Origin: Nitrospira sp. UBA2082
GTDB lineage: Bacteria > Nitrospirota > Nitrospiria > Nitrospirales > Nitrospiraceae
Direction: 5' to 3'
Length of the DNA: 64,000 nucleotides
Assembly: GCA_002331335.1 (NCBI GenBank)
Contig: DCZO01000035.1
Coordinates: 1 to 64,000, forward strand
Within the stretch, counting starts at the first letter, position 1. Each line of letters begins with the position of its first letter. A program made the position numbers and the translations under genes. Under the pieces are notes generated by a model that saw only the letters and a program-made list of their open reading frames with translations, was not told the DNA's origin and did not search any database. Of the stretch, positions 53,039-61,674 are shown piece after piece.

Positions 53039-53823
53039 GGCCCCACCTCCACCATGAGTTGCTGACTCTCCAGCAAGCCGAGCCTGACGATCTGCTGCCC
53101 TCCCGCCGCGATGGCGTTCAGAAGCGGCAACGATCGGGCCGCAGGATTGTCAATTCGAACTGCTTCCAAGACCGGATGTTCGAGACCACTTGGTTCATCC
53201 GCGCAGTCTTCGAGACGTATCCGCATCACCATGGACGATGCATCGGTAGACGGAGCTAGGACCAACGCCACGGCAAATCCTGTCGTAATCCGCCTGGCTT
53301 GGCTGAGCGGAGTCGGCACGGCTAGATCGTAGGCAACCAGCAGAACCGGACATTGCTCCACACACACCACCGTGATGGCCTCCAACAAGCCTGCCGCGAA
53401 TGAATCGTCGTAGCAGGACAAGGCCGTCGACGACTGTTGACCGGCCGTGGCGATTCCCCAATAGCCGGCAGCCGCGTTGTGGACCGATTGATGGAACAAC
53501 GTGGGGGATACCGCTCGCTCCGGCGCGGCCAGCGCGCGGCAGAGTTTGTCGAACACGCCCATTTCACCGCCGGAGGAGGCAAACACCGTCGGCAGATCTC
53601 GTGGATCCAGTCCCGATTGGGCCATGGCTTCTTGTGCGACCTGCACCGCCCATCGGACACAATCGCTGCTGCGCCGCCGCTCGTTTGCTGGAAGCATCAT
53701 CGCGTCTGGGTCCGGCACCGCGCCGGGTTGAAAGGGGCAAACACCGGCCAGCACTGCGCGTCCGGTGTCCCACCCGATGAGACCGGGCGCTAAGAGCCCC
53801 ACGCCTCTGATCGCGATTTCCAT
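53026..53823 (-). CDS. Ketosynthase-like partner (chain-length-factor type)
   Basis: A 265-residue protein with the thiolase fold of the N-terminal part of ketosynthases. At the place of the nucleophile Cys (STACSS in the neighbouring enzyme) it reads STALSC, i.e. Leu in place of the active Cys, and the C-terminal His-containing half is missing. This is the pattern of a chain-length factor or ApeC-type partner that pairs with an active ketosynthase. Its ATG overlaps the ketosynthase stop by one base, so both subunits are coupled. The later FAAGLLEA is typical of this group. Confidence 0.82.
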   Translation of the reverse strand: MEIAIRGVGLLAPGLIGWDTGRAVLAGVCPFQPGAVPDPDAMMLPANERRRSSDCVRWAVQVAQEAMAQSGLDPRDLPTVFASSGGEMGVFDKLCRALAAPERAVSPTLFHQSVHNAAAGYWGIATAGQQSSTALSCYDDSFAAGLLEAITVVCVEQCPVLLVAYDLAVPTPLSQARRITTGFAVALVLAPSTDASSMVMRIRLEDCADEPSGLEHPVLEAVRIDNPAARSLPLLNAIAAGGQQIVRLGLLESQQLMVEVGPCRL

Positions 53824-55040
53824 CACAGTTTTCCCAGCACCAAGCTGCAATTGTTTCCGCCGAACCCGAAAATATTGCTCAGCACACAGGACAAAGAACC
53901 GGTCTGGTTCTCACGCAGGATGCGGCATTTCAACGAAGGATCCGCCCGACGGCAATTGAGCGTCCCCGGCATCAATCCGTGCGTCAGACACAGAGCGGAG
54001 ATGACCGCTTCAGTAATGCCGGCGGCGCCGAGCGTATGGCCGGTCCAGCCTTTGGTCGAACTGCACGCGGGACGCGCGCCGAACAGCCCGTACACGGCCT
54101 TGTCCTCGACGGAATCATTGGCCACCGTGGCTGTTCCATGCAAATTCACATACTCGACCTGTTCAGGGCGAAGCCTGGCTCTGGTCAGCGAATCCCTGAT
54201 AGCCCGCATGGCACCCGCCCCTTCCGGATGGGGGTGAGACATATGATACCCGTCCGTGCTCTCGCCATATCCCAGCAGCGCCACCGTGCCCCGCCCTCCA
54301 ATCCTGTCGCTCGATTCCAGCAAGGCATAGCCGGCCGCCTCTCCCAAGGACAGTCCATCGCGGTCTTCGTCACAAGGTCTGCAGGGGCCGGTGGACAACA
54401 GCTGCAGCGCTGAGAATCCGTACAAAGTAGTGAGGCAGAGGCTGTCGACACCGCCGACGATCGCGGCATCGCACAAGCCGGCCTGCATCAGCCGGGCGGC
54501 AGTCGCAAAGACTTTGGCGCTGGACGAACAGGCCGTCGAAATCACCAGAGCCGGGCCTTTCAACCCGAGACAGGTCCGCACGAAATGGCCCAATGAAAAC
54601 ATATTATGGGTATATCGATAGCGGGGCACATACCACCCCGGCAGCGCGTCCGTACGTGGATCGCGTTCCCGGTAGGCATGTTCGGTTTCAAGAATACCGG
54701 AGGTGCTGGTCCCCATTACGACGGCAATACGATGCGCCCCGTAGCGCTGCTTGGCCTCGGCCGCCGCCGCCATGAAGCCGTCTTGCTGAAGACCGAGCCA
54801 CGCCAGCCTGTTGTTGCGGCAATCGAAAGGCCGCAATTCGCGATCGAGCGAGAACTCTTCGAGACCGACAACCCGCCCGATATAGGTCTTCAGCGCCACA
54901 TCTTCGAAGTCGCAAAGCTTCAGCGCCGATCGACGCTCGCGGAGCGCGTCCAAGACAGGACCGACCCCCCGACCGTTCGCCGTCACCAGCGTATAGGCGG
55001 ACAGAACCAGCGGAACCATCGGTTGTACGCTAGGCGGCAT
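53823..55040 (-). CDS. Beta-ketoacyl-ACP synthase (FabF-type)
   Basis: A 405-residue condensing enzyme with the full active site: Cys171 (STACSSS), His301 (NLHGTATVANDS), Lys330 and His335 (KGWTGHTLGAAG). It would extend the aryl starter with malonyl units. ATG 55040 is preceded by GAGGAGA and lies inside the end of the exporter gene, overlapping by 11 bases. Together with the Cys-less partner it makes the condensing heterodimer known from aryl-polyene clusters. Confidence 0.93.
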   Translation of the reverse strand: MPPSVQPMVPLVLSAYTLVTANGRGVGPVLDALRERRSALKLCDFEDVALKTYIGRVVGLEEFSLDRELRPFDCRNNRLAWLGLQQDGFMAAAAEAKQRYGAHRIAVVMGTSTSGILETEHAYRERDPRTDALPGWYVPRYRYTHNMFSLGHFVRTCLGLKGPALVISTACSSSAKVFATAARLMQAGLCDAAIVGGVDSLCLTTLYGFSALQLLSTGPCRPCDEDRDGLSLGEAAGYALLESSDRIGGRGTVALLGYGESTDGYHMSHPHPEGAGAMRAIRDSLTRARLRPEQVEYVNLHGTATVANDSVEDKAVYGLFGARPACSSTKGWTGHTLGAAGITEAVISALCLTHGLMPGTLNCRRADPSLKCRILRENQTGSLSCVLSNIFGFGGNNCSLVLGKL

Positions 55041-57351
55041 GCGGGTCTCTCCTCGCCATCAAGGCCGCGAAGGCCAGACAGGCCAGAGACCCGCAGGCCG
55101 CAGTCATGCCGATGGCATGGAGCACGGGAATCTTCGAGAACGCCAGCACACCGAACACGAGGATCGTCGTGGTGCCGCAGACGAGCAAGCCGAACGTCGT
55201 TCTGGCCCGGTCGTCTTCCGTTCCCTCCGCTCGATTGAAAAACAGAGCGTAATCGAGCCCCAAGCCGATCACCAACAAAAAAGTCGCCACATGAAACAAC
55301 GAGAGCGGTTCTCCCAAGCCTCTCAACACGGCCGCTACCACGATCAGCGCACACACAATCGGAGCCAGGACGCGCCCGACGAGCACGACGGACCGCAGCC
55401 CCACCGCCAGCGTGAGCGCGATGGCCGCCAGCCCCCACCCCAGTAGCTGCAACGTTCGGTCGCGGTAGGCCGTCATCAGCCGGTTCGATTCTTCCTTCAA
55501 GTCCACGTACCTCACGGATGGTTCTCCCCACCCTTCGACGGTCGCCGCCAATTGCCGCCGATCGGCGACCCCGCGGAGCGGCGCAACCGCCACCCATCGA
55601 TCCTGTTGCGAGAACATCAACGACGCCAGTTTCATCTCCATCATCGTTCCCGCGAAGGTGTCGCGATCGACAAGCTGCCGGCTGCGGGCTGCCTCGACGG
55701 CCGACAAAAACGGGGTGAAGAGTCCAGGGGCAAACGGCAGCCCCTTTGACGCGGCGTCAAGATTCCGTTCCAGAACCGCTCGCTCAGGCAAGGCTCGCTG
55801 CCGCTCTTGTTGCATTCGATGGCTGGGCAGATAGCGGGAGACAATGTCATAGCCGGCGAGCGCCCGACTCTGAGTCAAACTGTCCAGTTGCGGCATGACG
55901 GCTTCCGCCTTCACCAAGACATCCTCGACCGTCGGCCCCTCGACAACCAGAAGATCCCGCACGTCCGGCGCGCCCAGTTCCTGCCGCAACCGTTGATCCA
56001 TCTGCTTCTTGTCATCCGACAACGGGCTGAGACTCCCCACATCCTCTTCCCACAAGGGCGTATCAGACCATATCAGCGCCGATGTCGCAAGAACGAGGAT
56101 GATCAACGCCAGAACCGATCCCTTTCTCGACCAATCGCCCCGCGCCGGAAAGCCGTGCCTGATTTCTCTCGGCGCAAACCCCTGGTTGACGCACGCGGGC
56201 AGCACCCACCTGGTCACGAACGCCCCCGTCAGCAACCCCACGACGGCCAGCAGGCCCAATTGGGCCAGAGCCGTATAGCCGGCCAGCAGCAGAGAAGAAA
56301 ACCCGATCGCGGTCGTCAGAATACCCAGGCGCATCGTCGGCCAGATGGCCTTCATGACGGCGTAGGCGGAATCGCGCGCCGTCATGTGGCTGAACAGGTG
56401 GATGGGATAATCATCGACAACGCCCAACAAGGCGATGCCGAATCCCACCGTGATCCCGTGGACGAAGCCGAACCACCAATGCACGGCGATCATGCCGGCG
56501 ACAATGCCGCTGGATATCGGGATCAAGCTGAGTAACACGAGCCTGGGCGACCGGTAGCTGACCAGCAGAACTAGCAGCACCAGGGTTGCTGCGACCGTCG
56601 ACAGCCGCCAGGCTTCAGCCTCAATGGTGCGCTGAATCTCCACGGCAAATACACCGGGGCCGCTCAGGACGAGCCGAGCCGAGGCCCCGTTCGATCCTGC
56701 CGCCTCGTGAAACCGCGCCTGAATGGCCTGGTGAATCGATTCTTGCGCATCTGCGTCGAACCCGCTGACGCGCGTTTCGACAACGAGCAGGGCTCTGGTG
56801 TGATCGGCCGACATCCACACTCCGCGATATTTTGTCGGCGGATCCCAACCGGACCAAGATTGCACAATACCCAGCACTTCGCCGGTCGGATCGGACGGCA
56901 CGGACTCTTTGATGAGCGGCGCCAGCGGCGAGCGCAGATCGTCGAGTCGCTGGTCGAGTGCACGGCGGAGCGAGGATTCGGAAAATCTGTCGGCCGTGAC
57001 GGTTCGGCTGAGCAGATAGCGAGAGCCGGTGACGACCGCTTGTTCTTCCTTCGACCAAGTCTGCGTACCGTTCCCGACAAAGCCGAGACGCCCGTCGGCG
57101 CGGAGAGACTCCCCCAGCGTCACGCTGACGGCAGCCAACTCATCAGGCGTCGCGCCTTCCAAGGCCAGGAGGATCAGCCGGCCTGACAGGCCGGTTCGGA
57201 CCTGCGACAGCAACATCCGCTGCGTCGCCGTCGAGCCTTCGGGCAGCAGATCTCCTAACTCGCTGTGGACGGACAACCTGGCGGACACAAACCACAGGCC
57301 ACAGACCATCACAGCCAGCCAGAGCGCCGGAACCCACCGGCGTACGCTCAT
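55030..57351 (-). CDS. MMPL/RND-type exporter
   Basis: A 773-residue inner-membrane protein with about 12 helices in two blocks, each led by a periplasmic loop (about residues 35-225 and 430-610). GVVDDYPIHLFSHM lies in the first block and VIGLGLDYALFFNRAEG in the second, matching MMPL-type transporters. In xanthomonadin and aryl-polyene loci such a protein is thought to export the lipid-linked pigment. Its start overlaps the end of the LolA-like gene by four bases. The first helix follows the start directly. Confidence 0.92.
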   Translation of the reverse strand: MSVRRWVPALWLAVMVCGLWFVSARLSVHSELGDLLPEGSTATQRMLLSQVRTGLSGRLILLALEGATPDELAAVSVTLGESLRADGRLGFVGNGTQTWSKEEQAVVTGSRYLLSRTVTADRFSESSLRRALDQRLDDLRSPLAPLIKESVPSDPTGEVLGIVQSWSGWDPPTKYRGVWMSADHTRALLVVETRVSGFDADAQESIHQAIQARFHEAAGSNGASARLVLSGPGVFAVEIQRTIEAEAWRLSTVAATLVLLVLLVSYRSPRLVLLSLIPISSGIVAGMIAVHWWFGFVHGITVGFGIALLGVVDDYPIHLFSHMTARDSAYAVMKAIWPTMRLGILTTAIGFSSLLLAGYTALAQLGLLAVVGLLTGAFVTRWVLPACVNQGFAPREIRHGFPARGDWSRKGSVLALIILVLATSALIWSDTPLWEEDVGSLSPLSDDKKQMDQRLRQELGAPDVRDLLVVEGPTVEDVLVKAEAVMPQLDSLTQSRALAGYDIVSRYLPSHRMQQERQRALPERAVLERNLDAASKGLPFAPGLFTPFLSAVEAARSRQLVDRDTFAGTMMEMKLASLMFSQQDRWVAVAPLRGVADRRQLAATVEGWGEPSVRYVDLKEESNRLMTAYRDRTLQLLGWGLAAIALTLAVGLRSVVLVGRVLAPIVCALIVVAAVLRGLGEPLSLFHVATFLLVIGLGLDYALFFNRAEGTEDDRARTTFGLLVCGTTTILVFGVLAFSKIPVLHAIGMTAACGSLACLAFAALMARRDPHAA

Positions 57352-57983
57352 GGCACGGGCCCTCGCAAGAGCGTCAGCACCGACCGATCGCCGTCCGGCA
57401 GGCGGATCGTGATGGAGCCGATTCGACCTTCCGATCCTGAGAATTGAATGGAGTCGAGCATCGCCTTACCGGCTGGATCACGGGGACGAAGCTGTAACAA
57501 CCACTGCCGCCGGTTTCCGCTGAGCGCCGTCTCGTAGTGCCGCAGCAGCGACGCGGCATCGCCGGTCACACCAGCTCGAAACGCCTCGACGAATCCGCGC
57601 AAGGCCGGATAATCGTTCAGCGAAATGGTTCGCTTCACCTGCTTCCGCTCGCTCTCGAAGGTGACCAAATCTCCCTCGACCACATAGCGTTCACGAGAAG
57701 GTTCCAGCACGTCTTTTTCCAACCGCGACGGAGGTGTGAAGCGCAGCACCCCTCGCGCGACAATCGGTTTCGTCAAGAGGGACGAATACGTCTCTTCTTC
57801 GAACAACACCGAGGGCTCGCGCCCTTCTTTGAGCGACGCGGCCACCTGTTCGACCGTCCACTCGTTGCTCGGCGGTTCACTCTGAGAGGGAGAAGGATCG
57901 GCGTTGGCACCGGCCGCCTGTGCGGACGAAAGCAGGACGCACCCGGATAAGATGAGGCTAACGGTATTCGTCCCAATAATCAT
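57348..57983 (-). CDS. LolA-like periplasmic protein
   Basis: A 211-residue protein with a signal peptide (LILSGCVLLSSAQAAGA) and a LolA-type beta-sheet (VARGVLRFTPPSRLEKDVLEP, RSVLTLL). In aryl-polyene loci LolA-related proteins accompany the MMPL exporter and are thought to carry the lipid pigment across the periplasm. ATG 57983 lies inside the end of the acyltransferase gene (26-base overlap); a longer in-frame start at 58040 is possible. Its stop overlaps the exporter start. Confidence 0.82.
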   Translation of the reverse strand: MIIGTNTVSLILSGCVLLSSAQAAGANADPSPSQSEPPSNEWTVEQVAASLKEGREPSVLFEEETYSSLLTKPIVARGVLRFTPPSRLEKDVLEPSRERYVVEGDLVTFESERKQVKRTISLNDYPALRGFVEAFRAGVTGDAASLLRHYETALSGNRRQWLLQLRPRDPAGKAMLDSIQFSGSEGRIGSITIRLPDGDRSVLTLLRGPVP

Positions 57984-58854
57984 AGAAGTTGAACCAATTC
58001 TCCGGCGCGCGGCGGCAATAGTCTGCAAGACGGTCGGCATACCGTTGCACGGCCTGATTTACATCGACAGCCCGCCGGTCATGAGATGATGGCGCCTCCA
58101 GGCTGAAGGATTCAAGATGGACCTCATATCGATTCCCGCCCCGGTAGAGTCCGAAAAACAGCAAGACCGGCGCACGGGTCACATGGGCCAAGCGGATTGG
58201 TCCGGTCGGAAACCGGGCTTCCCTGCCGAAGAACTTGCATGCGACGGTCTGGTCATTCTGCGTGACGCGATCGCCCATCACTCCGACAATCCCGCCTGCG
58301 TCCAGACATTCTTTCACCTGCAACATCGTCTCCACCCCGCCGACTTGAATCACCGTTTCCGCGACAGCGGGGTTCAATTCCTGGATAAGGTTCCGAATCA
58401 TCGGCGCATTCTGCTCATCCATCAGCACCCGGATATCGAGCTGCCGCCGAAATATCCCCACCGCCCGCACCGCCTCGAAACTGCCAAGATGCGCCCCGAG
58501 CAGCACACAGCCTTGTCCTTTGGCCAGTTCCCGGTCGAGGACGTCCAAGCCATGAAACCGGACGTCGAAGAGAGCAAGCTGCGCACGGAGGAAATAGAGG
58601 CGGTCCAGTATCGTGGACGCGAAGACGTGATAATGGCGGAATAGCTCCGTCCAGCTGGCCGGACGGCCCAGGACCCGTTCACGGAATCGCGAGACCGAGC
58701 GGCGAGCGGCCCCGGAGCTCAGCAAGAAATACGCACAAATGGGATAGAGCATGACTCGCGCTACCGGACGGCCGAGCGACTCCGCCACCCAGATCATGGC
58801 GCGGGCACCGATGGGGCTTCCGCGTTCCGGTTGCTGTTGCCACGCGAGACTCAC
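57958..58854 (-). CDS. LpxL-like acyltransferase
   Basis: A 298-residue lysophospholipid-type acyltransferase of the LpxL/HtrB family. The H-x4-E catalytic pair is in GAHLGSFEAVR, and MGDRVTQND and PTGPIRLAH follow as in the family. It likely transfers the polyene acyl chain to a glycerolipid or similar acceptor at the inner membrane. I chose GTG 58854 because it forms GTGA with the dehydratase stop, and the family usually begins near the following WQQQPERGS. A longer frame to 58932 would overlap the dehydratase gene without need. Confidence 0.87.
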   Translation of the reverse strand: MSLAWQQQPERGSPIGARAMIWVAESLGRPVARVMLYPICAYFLLSSGAARRSVSRFRERVLGRPASWTELFRHYHVFASTILDRLYFLRAQLALFDVRFHGLDVLDRELAKGQGCVLLGAHLGSFEAVRAVGIFRRQLDIRVLMDEQNAPMIRNLIQELNPAVAETVIQVGGVETMLQVKECLDAGGIVGVMGDRVTQNDQTVACKFFGREARFPTGPIRLAHVTRAPVLLFFGLYRGGNRYEVHLESFSLEAPSSHDRRAVDVNQAVQRYADRLADYCRRAPENWFNFYDYWDEYR

Positions 58855-59177
58855 ATCCGTTCCGTCGATGCCGCATGGACGGGCGCCAATTCGATCGTGC
58901 CTGAAGCCACACGCCTTGTGCCGACCCTGCACGAAAATGCGGCCTCTGTAGCCCCATCCAGATCCACGTGTATCGTCACTACCTCACCGGGCCTCAATGG
59001 AGAGGAAAACTTCACCAGAGGCAATCCCGTCACCGACCGGCCCCCCCCCGATGCTTCCCGCACGATGCTCAACACTTCGTCGAGCAACACCACACCCGGC
59101 ACGACCGGATGGCCGGGGAAATGTCCCGCGAGCGACGGATGATCGTGGGAGATCGAGACCGTTCGTTCATACCCCAT
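58851..59177 (-). CDS. Hotdog-fold dehydratase (ApeI-like)
   Basis: A 108-residue single hotdog domain with HFPGHPVVPGVVLLDEVL, the characteristic catalytic segment of the ApeI/FabZ-like set in aryl-polyene loci. The longer in-frame leader to 59357 overlaps the AMP-ligase gene; ATG 59177 with GGGGGAAG upstream is a better start. It probably works with the second dehydratase on alternate chain lengths (inference). It is coupled to the acyltransferase by overlap. Confidence 0.86.
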   Translation of the reverse strand: MGYERTVSISHDHPSLAGHFPGHPVVPGVVLLDEVLSIVREASGGGRSVTGLPLVKFSSPLRPGEVVTIHVDLDGATEAAFSCRVGTRRVASGTIELAPVHAASTERM

Positions 59178-60513
59178 GGCCGTCTTCCCCCACCCACTGC
59201 CGAGCCAGTTCCTGCACGGCTTCGCGCGGCAACTTCCCGGTGGCGTTCCGCGGCAAACTGGGCACACAGACCAACGGACGAGGCAAGAACACCGGATCAA
59301 GGTGCGCCCGCAGTGCGCGTTGGATCTCCTCGCTGGTCTTTCCGGGAGCCACAACAAACGCCATCAGCCTGGTCACGAGACCGGCATCTTCATCCGGCAG
59401 GAAAAAGATCCCGTCTTGCACGCCGTCGATCCGCAGCAACGTTTGGTTCAAGTCACCAAGGGACACACGATGACCCGCGACATTTACCTGTTCCGCTTCC
59501 CGGCCATACAGGAAGAACGCCCCCCCCGACTCAACCGTCACACGGTCCGGCACCGGAACGGGCTCCGGTAGATACCACGCCCGGACCGTACAAGAGTCCC
59601 GATCTTGTACGACACAAACCCCCTCCAACGGCGTCCAGCGATCACCGTCGACCGTGCGACGCTCGGCGACACTGCCCGCCTCGGCAAACCCGAATATCTC
59701 ATGCACCTCCGATTGGAACACCCGCTCGGCTTCTTGTGCCAAGGTCCTCCCAAGCGGGGCGGTCGCGGAGAGGATCAACCCACCGGCCGGAACATGCATA
59801 CGTTCGGCAACGCAGGCACGCAAGTGCAGTGGTGTGGTGATCAGCATCCATCGGCCGGCAATATCGGCCAACACGTTTCCGATATCGGCCGGAAACAGCG
59901 GTCGACCGGCATACATGGCCACCCCATGCATCAGCGGCAACATCACGGACGCTTCCAGGCCGAACATATGCTGGTGCGGAACAGTCGCCACCACTCCGAT
60001 ACGATCCCCCCCCTTGATGCCCAGCCTTGCTCCGGTCGCCCGGGCCACACCAGTCAAGGCTCCCCACGTTTTCTTATTCGGCACCGGATGGCCGGTGCTG
60101 CCGGAGGTGAACGCAATCGCCACCACTTGATTCAGAGGCACCAGCGGAATGCTCTTCGGCCAGGGCGCCGCACCTCCTGTCGAGACAATCGGCACCGCAT
60201 CGAGTCCCTCGATCCGATCGTCATGATCCGTGAGGACATAGCTGCCGGGGTAATCGCCAGCAAGGCGGCGGAGAGCTTCAGGCGCGCGGCGTTGGGGAAG
60301 CAGCGTGAGCTGGCCCCGCAGAATCGCCGCGGCAAATCCCACCAAGAATGCGTAGCGGTTGTCCGCAAGATTGAGCACGGTGGGCCGATCCGGCAACGAC
60401 TCCGCAAGAGCGGTCACGTCGGCCAGGAATTGGCGGGCGGTGCGTGTCTGCCCTCGTTGCCAGGCCACCGCATCGTCCGAATTGTAGGGACCGATCAATG
60501 GGGTATCGTGCAT
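59167..60513 (-). CDS. AMP-dependent acyl/aryl-ACP ligase
   Basis: A 448-residue ANL-superfamily ligase. The phosphate-binding motif is AFTSGSTGHPVPNKK, EIFGFAEAG is the A5-like segment, FFLYGREAEQVNVAGHRVSLGDL the A8 hinge and PRNATGKLPREA the catalytic-lysine end. It is shorter at the N-terminus than acetyl-CoA synthetases and fits the ligases that load hydroxybenzoate onto ACP in xanthomonadin and aryl-polyene pathways. ATG 60513 is 13 bases after the ACP stop. A longer frame to 60672 overlaps the ACP gene. Confidence 0.88.
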   Translation of the reverse strand: MHDTPLIGPYNSDDAVAWQRGQTRTARQFLADVTALAESLPDRPTVLNLADNRYAFLVGFAAAILRGQLTLLPQRRAPEALRRLAGDYPGSYVLTDHDDRIEGLDAVPIVSTGGAAPWPKSIPLVPLNQVVAIAFTSGSTGHPVPNKKTWGALTGVARATGARLGIKGGDRIGVVATVPHQHMFGLEASVMLPLMHGVAMYAGRPLFPADIGNVLADIAGRWMLITTPLHLRACVAERMHVPAGGLILSATAPLGRTLAQEAERVFQSEVHEIFGFAEAGSVAERRTVDGDRWTPLEGVCVVQDRDSCTVRAWYLPEPVPVPDRVTVESGGAFFLYGREAEQVNVAGHRVSLGDLNQTLLRIDGVQDGIFFLPDEDAGLVTRLMAFVVAPGKTSEEIQRALRAHLDPVFLPRPLVCVPSLPRNATGKLPREAVQELARQWVGEDGHGV

Positions 60514-60526
60514 AACCCCGCCACGA

Positions 60527-60799
60527 TCACTTGGTGCGGTGTTTTTCGACGGCGTTGGCCAGCGCCCGCAGGGACGAAAAGATCGTTTTGATCTCCGGAT
60601 CGCTTGACTTGAGCTGATAGCCGTAGGTTTGTGAAATGGCCAGGGACAGCTCCAACGCATCGATTGAATCAAGCCCCAGTCCCTCGCCGAACAGGGGCGC
60701 TTCAGGTTGGATCGAGACCGGATCGATCTTGAGCTTGAGCGTCTGCACGATCAGCTTGGCAAGATCCGGTTCAAGCGTCGGAGATCCTGGACGTGTCAT
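60527..60799 (-). CDS. Acyl carrier protein
   Basis: A 90-residue carrier with the phosphopantetheine Ser45 in GLGLDSIDALELSLAI, the standard DS motif, and four predicted helices. It would carry the aryl starter and growing polyene. ATG 60799 overlaps the methyltransferase stop as ATGA. The extra N-terminal peptide of the longer frame (to 60853) is not needed. Aryl-polyene loci usually carry two ACPs; I see only this one. Confidence 0.9.
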   Translation of the reverse strand: MTRPGSPTLEPDLAKLIVQTLKLKIDPVSIQPEAPLFGEGLGLDSIDALELSLAISQTYGYQLKSSDPEIKTIFSSLRALANAVEKHRTK

Positions 60800-61596
60800 A
60801 GTTGATCCCAGTCCTTCACCGCCCGATAATCCCGCAGCAGGCCGCTGAACCATTCTTTCACTGTACAGTTCTGAAAACCGGTTTCCTTCAATGCCGCGAC
60901 GATCGTTTCAGGCGGCACACACTGTTCCGTCGTTTCCCACCAATAGGCCATCAGTGTCTTCATGTCTTGATTGCCGGTCCCGGCGGCAAACGCAACGCCT
61001 AACAGATTCTTAATATAGAACCGCGACAGGTGAAGCACCAGCGCGGATCGCGGGCGAGAGATCTCCAGCAAGAGCACGATCCCACCCGGCTTCAGGACAC
61101 GGCGATACTCAGCAAAGGCGCCTCTGAGGTCCGGCACGTGCCGGAGCGCGTACCCCATGCTCAGAAAATCGAAGTACCCGTCGGGAAATGGCAGATGCTC
61201 TCCCACTCCACGCACCAGGCTGCGGCAAGGTCCCCTCTGCGCTTCACGCAACATACCGATGCTGGGGTCGAGCCCGAAGACTGAGCCGGACGGCCCGGCG
61301 AGATCCACCGCGCACTGCGTGACCAACCCGGGCCCGCAGGCGACATCCAGCACCTTCATACCGGGCTTGAGCCCCGCCAGCTGGAGCGCTCTCTTGCGAT
61401 ACCATAGGCCGGACCCGAATCCGGTCGCCTTGTCGATATTGCGATATTGGTATGCGGTTCGGTTGAACAGTTCGTTGAGAAAGCCCTGCCGCTCCCCGAC
61501 CTCCTCATAGTATTGCCGCAACGGCGGATGAGGAGCGATCGGTCTATCAGCTCCATGTGTGGCCTGTTCTGTGCTTGGTTCCATAGATGCGCGCAT
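60796..61596 (-). CDS. UbiE-like SAM methyltransferase
   Basis: A 266-residue methyltransferase with motif I VLDVACGPGLVTQC and FDFLSMGYALRHVPDL as motif II, like UbiE/COQ5 enzymes. In aryl-polyene loci a methyltransferase modifies the aryl headgroup. A start at ATG 61596 or ATG 61584 is possible; neither has a close ribosome site. It is the first gene of the minus-strand biosynthesis block, 78 bases after the DUF4105 gene, so a promoter or continued transcription from upstream is possible. Confidence 0.87.
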   Translation of the reverse strand: MRASMEPSTEQATHGADRPIAPHPPLRQYYEEVGERQGFLNELFNRTAYQYRNIDKATGFGSGLWYRKRALQLAGLKPGMKVLDVACGPGLVTQCAVDLAGPSGSVFGLDPSIGMLREAQRGPCRSLVRGVGEHLPFPDGYFDFLSMGYALRHVPDLRGAFAEYRRVLKPGGIVLLLEISRPRSALVLHLSRFYIKNLLGVAFAAGTGNQDMKTLMAYWWETTEQCVPPETIVAALKETGFQNCTVKEWFSGLLRDYRAVKDWDQL

Positions 61597-61674
61597 GAGC
61601 GACGCTCACCCCTCAGCCAGCTACACTTGTAGCAGGACACAGGAACACGGGCAAGGGAAAGTCTTCCTGGCTGA

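Noticed and set aside
59605..60591. 328-codon frame opposite the AMP-ligase
   Set aside because: Antisense to a motif-complete ligase.
47202..61596. Flexirubin (dialkylresorcinol-polyene) locus
   Set aside because: No tyrosine ammonia lyase or DarA/DarB-type genes; the chorismatase points to xanthomonadin-like aryl polyenes.
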